In this document: piece after piece, positions 6,138 to 8,383 of the stretch
How the letters are laid out: each line of letters starts with the position of its first letter
Numbering within the stretch: the stretch's first letter is position 1
NCBI GenBank assembly: GCA_046583095.1
Contig: JAYGDB010000198.1
Span: 1-8,383 of the forward strand
Length of the DNA: 8,383 bases
DNA from: JAJDAN01 sp046583095
GTDB taxonomy: Bacteria; Myxococcota_A; UBA9160; UBA4427
Direction of reading: 5' to 3'
Position numbers and translations under genes: made by a program
Notes under the pieces: model-generated
Told to the model about the DNA's origin: nothing
The model's input: the letters and a program-made list of their open reading frames with translations, nothing else
Database searches by the model: none

Positions 6138-6971
6138 GTGGAGCTGCTCGAGTCGGGTTACGGCCTCGTCGAAGGCCCTCGCGTCGATTCCGAGAACCGC
6201 CTGTACTTCAGCGACGTGCACGGGGGCGGCGTCTATCGCCGCACTTCGGAGGGCCTCGTCGAGACGGTCGTTCCGAAGCGACGCGGAGTGGGCGGCATTG
6301 CGCTGCATGCCGATGGGGGCATCGTCTGCTCGGGTCGCAATATCTGCCACGTTCAGGACGGCGAGACCCGAATTCTCTTCGACCCGCCCGAGACCCCGGG
6401 CTTCAACGATCTCTTCACGGATTCGCAGGGCCGCGTATATGTGGGAAGCATGCGCACGAGCCCCTTCGGTGATGCTGCCGCGGGGCCGCGAACTCCCGGA
6501 GAGCTGTGGCGCATCGACGCCGAAGGCAAGGCGGTGGAACTCTACGGAGACGTGAGCCTCACGAACGGGATTGGCTTCTCGCCCGACGGGGCGGTGATCT
6601 ACCACAGCGATACCGCGCGTTCCCACGTGATTGCTCACGACGTGGCGCCGGACGGCTCGTGTACGAACCGGCGGGCGTTCGCGATCCTCGACCGCGGGGC
6701 CCCCGACGGCCTCGCCGTCGACACGCAGGGCTTCGTCTGGGTGGCCGCCTATGGGGGTGGATGCGTGTCGCGTTTTGCGCCGGATGGACGTCTCGATCAG
6801 CATGTCGAGGTTCCCGCCAAGGAGGTCACGAGCTTGTGCTTCGGCGGGGACGACGGGCGCGACCTGTACGTCGCGACGGCGGGAAACAGCGACGATCCCG
6901 CTCTCAAGGGCTGCGTGTTCAGAGATCGCGCGCCCGTCGCGGGTCTGCCCGCGCCACTCGCCCGGCTCTAG
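6138..6971 (+). CDS. SMP-30/gluconolactonase/LRE family protein
   Basis: Six-bladed beta-propeller of the SMP-30/gluconolactonase family, 277 residues, slightly shorter than the usual 290-310. Proteins of this family hydrolyse lactones or related esters using one divalent metal. The four expected metal and active-site residues can be placed: E12 in LVEGPR, N90 in GFNDLFTDSQGRVYVGSM, N143 in LTNGIGFSPDG, and D190 in APDGLAVDTQGFVWVAAYGGG. Repeated 'DxxGxxY/W' strands mark the blades. The start is GTG at 6138; any later start would lose E12. No Shine-Dalgarno precedes it, and the 11-base gap from the DUF455 stop suggests reinitiation by the same ribosomes. No signal peptide is seen, so it is probably cytoplasmic. 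The substrate is unknown: sugar lactones, aromatic lactones or organophosphate-like esters are all family activities. Confidence 0.92.
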   Translation: MELLESGYGLVEGPRVDSENRLYFSDVHGGGVYRRTSEGLVETVVPKRRGVGGIALHADGGIVCSGRNICHVQDGETRILFDPPETPGFNDLFTDSQGRVYVGSMRTSPFGDAAAGPRTPGELWRIDAEGKAVELYGDVSLTNGIGFSPDGAVIYHSDTARSHVIAHDVAPDGSCTNRRAFAILDRGAPDGLAVDTQGFVWVAAYGGGCVSRFAPDGRLDQHVEVPAKEVTSLCFGGDDGRDLYVATAGNSDDPALKGCVFRDRAPVAGLPAPLARL

Positions 6972-7077
6972 CGCCGACCCGTAGCTCGACTCACGACGCC
7001 CTCTGGTGTTGCCCGCTCTCGCGGTGTCATCTCGATCCCCGGGGAGAGCTTGACGGGGGGTCGCAGCGGGGCCCACC

Positions 7078-7212
7078 ATGGGGCTCGTGGAGCCGGAACG
7101 CAGCCGCCGCTATCCGTTCATCATCGGCAACGAGGAGGTCGAAACGATCGGCAGTGTCCTCGAGGCCGCCATCGAGAGCGCAGTCGAGCGTGTCGTTGCC
7201 GGATCATCCTGA
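7078..7212 (+). CDS. Small ORF of unknown function overlapping the mocA-like start
   Basis: An ATG-initiated frame of 44 codons, starting MGLVEPERSRRYPFIIGNEE and ending in SAVERVVAGSS. About 80 percent of its third codon positions are G or C, as expected of coding sequence here, but that is weak evidence over such a short length in high-GC DNA. Its end overlaps the proposed start of the nucleotidyltransferase gene by 23 bases in another frame, so it could be a coupled leader gene. The opening RRYPFIIGNEEV faintly recalls the N-terminus of aldehyde dehydrogenases ('YP..IGGE.V'), so a decayed 5' remnant of such a gene is another reading. Only a poor Shine-Dalgarno (GCGGGG) is present. I do not recognise a family. 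Together with the preceding 106 bases, it fills the gap between the SMP-30 and nucleotidyltransferase genes. Confidence 0.3.
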   Translation: MGLVEPERSRRYPFIIGNEEVETIGSVLEAAIESAVERVVAGSS

Positions 7213-7801
7213 CACGGCCGCCGTGGTCCTGGCGGCGGGGGGCTCGCGTCGGCTGGGCGCTGCGAAGCAACTGCTCCGCTGGCACGGGAGTTCGCTCGTC
7301 AGACGCGCGGTCGAGGCCGCCCTCGGATCCCGCTGCCAGCCGGTCTACGTGGTGGTGGGCAGCGGGGCCGGCGAGGTCGCCGCGGAGCTCTCGGACACCG
7401 ACGCGGTCATCGTGGACAACCCCGCGTGGCGGGAGGGCTTGTCCAGTTCGATTGCGGCAGGGGTTCGCGCGGCGACGGGCGAGGCGGGTCCCGCGGCGTT
7501 GCTCCTGATGCTCGTCGATCAGCCCCACGTTTCAGCGGAGGTCCTCGACGGGCTGCTCGCGGCCTTCGACGGCGGCATTGCCGCTTCTCGCTACGCCGGA
7601 ACTCTCGGTGTTCCGGCCGTGTTCGGACGTGCTCACTTCGAGGCGCTGATTCGCTTGAGCGGCGATCGCGGCGCCCGCCCGCTCCTCGAGGCGGAGGGCG
7701 AACGCGTGCGTGCGGTGGACTTCGAGGCAGGCGCTGTCGATATCGATACGCTCGAAGACTGGAGCGCCCTGGCTGCCTTCGCCGTGGAAGAGCCGGACTG
7801 A
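7190..7801 (+). CDS. MocA-family nucleotidyltransferase (NTP_transf_3; molybdenum cofactor cytidylyltransferase-like)
   Basis: GT-A-like nucleotidyltransferase of 203 residues, the normal size for MocA-type enzymes that join CTP to molybdopterin to make the cytosine dinucleotide cofactor for xanthine-dehydrogenase-type or CO-dehydrogenase-type enzymes. Signature elements: LAAGGSRRLGAAKQLL (14-29), the nucleotide-binding loop; EGLSSSIAAG (82-91); VDQP (109-112), with the metal-binding Asp; GVPAVF (140-145); GDRGAR (158-163); and DIDTLED (184-190). The open frame runs far upstream as a shadow of the SMP-30 gene; GTG at 7190 is chosen because it leaves a short leader before the nucleotide loop, and a TTG at 7196 is an alternative. 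No good Shine-Dalgarno is visible, consistent with coupling to the small ORF that ends at 7212. No molybdoenzyme genes lie nearby, so the exact cofactor product is inferred from family; related paralogues act on other substrates. Confidence 0.88.
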   Translation: MSLPDHPDTAAVVLAAGGSRRLGAAKQLLRWHGSSLVRRAVEAALGSRCQPVYVVVGSGAGEVAAELSDTDAVIVDNPAWREGLSSSIAAGVRAATGEAGPAALLLMLVDQPHVSAEVLDGLLAAFDGGIAASRYAGTLGVPAVFGRAHFEALIRLSGDRGARPLLEAEGERVRAVDFEAGAVDIDTLEDWSALAAFAVEEPD

Positions 7802-7807
7802 GCGCGG

Positions 7808-8323
7808 CTATTCGAAGTAGTAGACCACTCCGAGGTTGGCGGAGAAGACGTTGTTGTGGTGGTCTGCGATCGCGTAGCTGATGCTCGGCGCGACCGCCCA
7901 CTGCTCTGTCAGGAACAGGTTCGTGCCCGCGCCGAGGCGAGTCATGAAGAGGAACGGATGGCCGGGTCGTCCCCCCATGATTCCGATGCCGGCCCTGATC
8001 CAGGGCTGGACCATGTTCGTAAGGAACGTGTACCGGAGGTTGTAATTGGCGAGGTGGGTGCCCGAGAACTCTTGCCAATCGTACTGGGCTTCCATCGAGA
8101 AGTGGCTCGTGACGTGCCCGCCGACGACTAGGCCGATGCCGCCGCTGTAGCGGTCTTCGGCCTCGTCCTCGTTGACCGCGAAGCTCCCACTGAACTCCGC
8201 GTACGCCGAACTCTCCTTCTCGTAGTAGAGTTCTTCCTCGTCCTGCGCCTGGGCGTTGGATGCGGCGGTAAGCGTGGCGGTCAGAACCACGACGGCCCCA
8301 AGTGCCAGAACTCGTCCGATCAT
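7808..8323 (-). CDS. Outer-membrane beta-barrel protein (OMP_b-brl type)
   Basis: Exported protein of 171 residues. Residues 1-26 form a classic Sec signal peptide: MIGR, then a hydrophobic core LALGAVVVLTATLTAA, then a probable cleavage after AQA (24-26). The mature part begins with an acidic QDEEE stretch and then shows alternating hydrophobic and polar strands rich in Gly, Tyr and Phe (SAYAEFSGSFAV, GGIGLVVGGHV, FSMEAQYDWQEF, YNLRYTFLTNM, WIRAGIGIMGG, RLGAGTNLFL, WAVAPSISYAI, FSANLGVVYYFE). That is about eight strands, as in small OmpA-like or OmpW-like barrels. The last strand ends YYFE, so the usual terminal aromatic is one residue from the end. ATG at 8321-8323 is preceded by AGGAAGG (8332-8338), eight bases away. 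The gene converges on the mocA-like gene with only 6 bases between stops. Specific function, such as pore or adhesin, is not known. Confidence 0.85.
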   Translation of the reverse strand: MIGRVLALGAVVVLTATLTAASNAQAQDEEELYYEKESSAYAEFSGSFAVNEDEAEDRYSGGIGLVVGGHVTSHFSMEAQYDWQEFSGTHLANYNLRYTFLTNMVQPWIRAGIGIMGGRPGHPFLFMTRLGAGTNLFLTEQWAVAPSISYAIADHHNNVFSANLGVVYYFE

Positions 8324-8339
8324 CGATAGTCCCTTCCTG

Positions 8340-8357
8340 TGGTCGCGTTTGGTCGCG
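8340..8357. repeat. Tandem 8-base repeat in the leader of the outer-membrane protein gene
   Basis: TGGTCGCG occurs at 8340-8347 and again at 8350-8357, giving a 10-base period, one turn of DNA. It lies between the predicted transcription start and the Shine-Dalgarno. Such spacing suits a direct-repeat protein binding site, but two copies can also arise by chance. Confidence 0.35.
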
Positions 8358-8364
8358 CCCGCGC

Positions 8365-8373
8365 ATCTTAACA
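8365..8373 (-). promoter_or_regulatory. Predicted extended -10 promoter of the outer-membrane protein gene
   Basis: On the minus strand, TGT-TAAGAT forms an extended -10 (TGn plus four of six bases of TATAAT) in otherwise very G/C-rich DNA, about 42 bases before the ATG. Transcription would begin near 8358. The corresponding -35 would lie at or past the right edge and cannot be judged. Confidence 0.4.
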
Positions 8374-8383
8374 GGAACCCCCC

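Noticed and set aside
7036..7045. Perfect 10-base palindrome TCCCCGGGGA between the SMP-30 and mocA-like genes
   Set aside because: It is short, leaves no loop for an RNA hairpin, has no T-run, and is easily produced by chance in this base composition.
7050..7078. TTGACG upstream of the small ORF as a -35 box
   Set aside because: No -10-like sequence occurs 15-19 bases downstream; the following bases are almost all G and C.
5610..7079. 489-codon minus-strand frame opposite the DUF455 and SMP-30 genes, and a 318-codon one at 5125-6081
   Set aside because: Both lie over two well-motifed plus-strand genes and have low-complexity Ser/Arg-rich or Ala/Leu/Glu-rich composition typical of antisense frames.
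6506..7189. Long upstream extension of the mocA-like frame (431 residues in total)
   Set aside because: The added residues are an out-of-frame shadow of the SMP-30 gene, and MocA-type enzymes are about 200 residues.
7799..7810. Terminator between the convergent mocA-like and outer-membrane protein genes
   Set aside because: Only 6 bases separate the stop codons and no hairpin with a T-run is seen; termination must occur within the opposing genes or by another mechanism.

Overview
The window is about two-thirds G+C, with strong G/C preference at third codon positions. It encodes two exported or outer-membrane-type features (a signal-peptide beta-barrel protein and a large periplasmic C-terminal domain), so a Gram-negative host is likely. 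The gene mix (P450 plus ferredoxin, DUF455, SMP-30, archaeal-type STT3 homologue) suggests a high-GC environmental lineage of the broad former Deltaproteobacteria kind (Myxococcota, Binatota or similar). That placement is inference; no taxonomic marker is present.

Layout, left to right. (1) 1-1329, minus strand: a cytochrome P450 and, overlapping its stop by 4 nt, a [3Fe-4S]-type ferredoxin cut by the window edge. Together they form an oxygenase and its electron donor. Upstream of the P450 (1336-1394) lie a good Shine-Dalgarno, a sigma70-like promoter and a perfect inverted repeat over the -35, which could be an operator. (2) 1464-5112, minus strand: two multi-spanning GT-C-fold membrane proteins overlapping by 11 nt. 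The upstream one is an STT3/AglB-like oligosaccharyltransferase with its metal-binding motifs intact but an altered WWDYG acceptor motif; the downstream one is a DUF2142-like glycosyltransferase starting at TTG. (3) 5113-5184: a 72-nt divergent intergenic region. (4) 5185-6971, plus strand: a DUF455 ferritin-like protein followed 11 nt later by an SMP-30/gluconolactonase-family protein. (5) 7078-7801, plus strand: a 44-codon ORF of unknown nature overlapping the start of a MocA-family nucleotidyltransferase. (6) 7808-8323, minus strand: a small outer-membrane beta-barrel protein converging on mocA with a 6-nt gap, with its own extended -10 promoter near the right edge.

The most unusual element is the GT-C pair. 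An archaeal-style AglB protein in a bacterial context, with a substituted sequon-recognition motif and a tightly coupled second GT-C enzyme, could be a small surface-glycosylation unit. Its acceptor and glycan cannot be read from this window. No rRNA, tRNA, CRISPR array, insertion sequence or attachment site was seen. No gene-free stretch exceeds about 220 bases.
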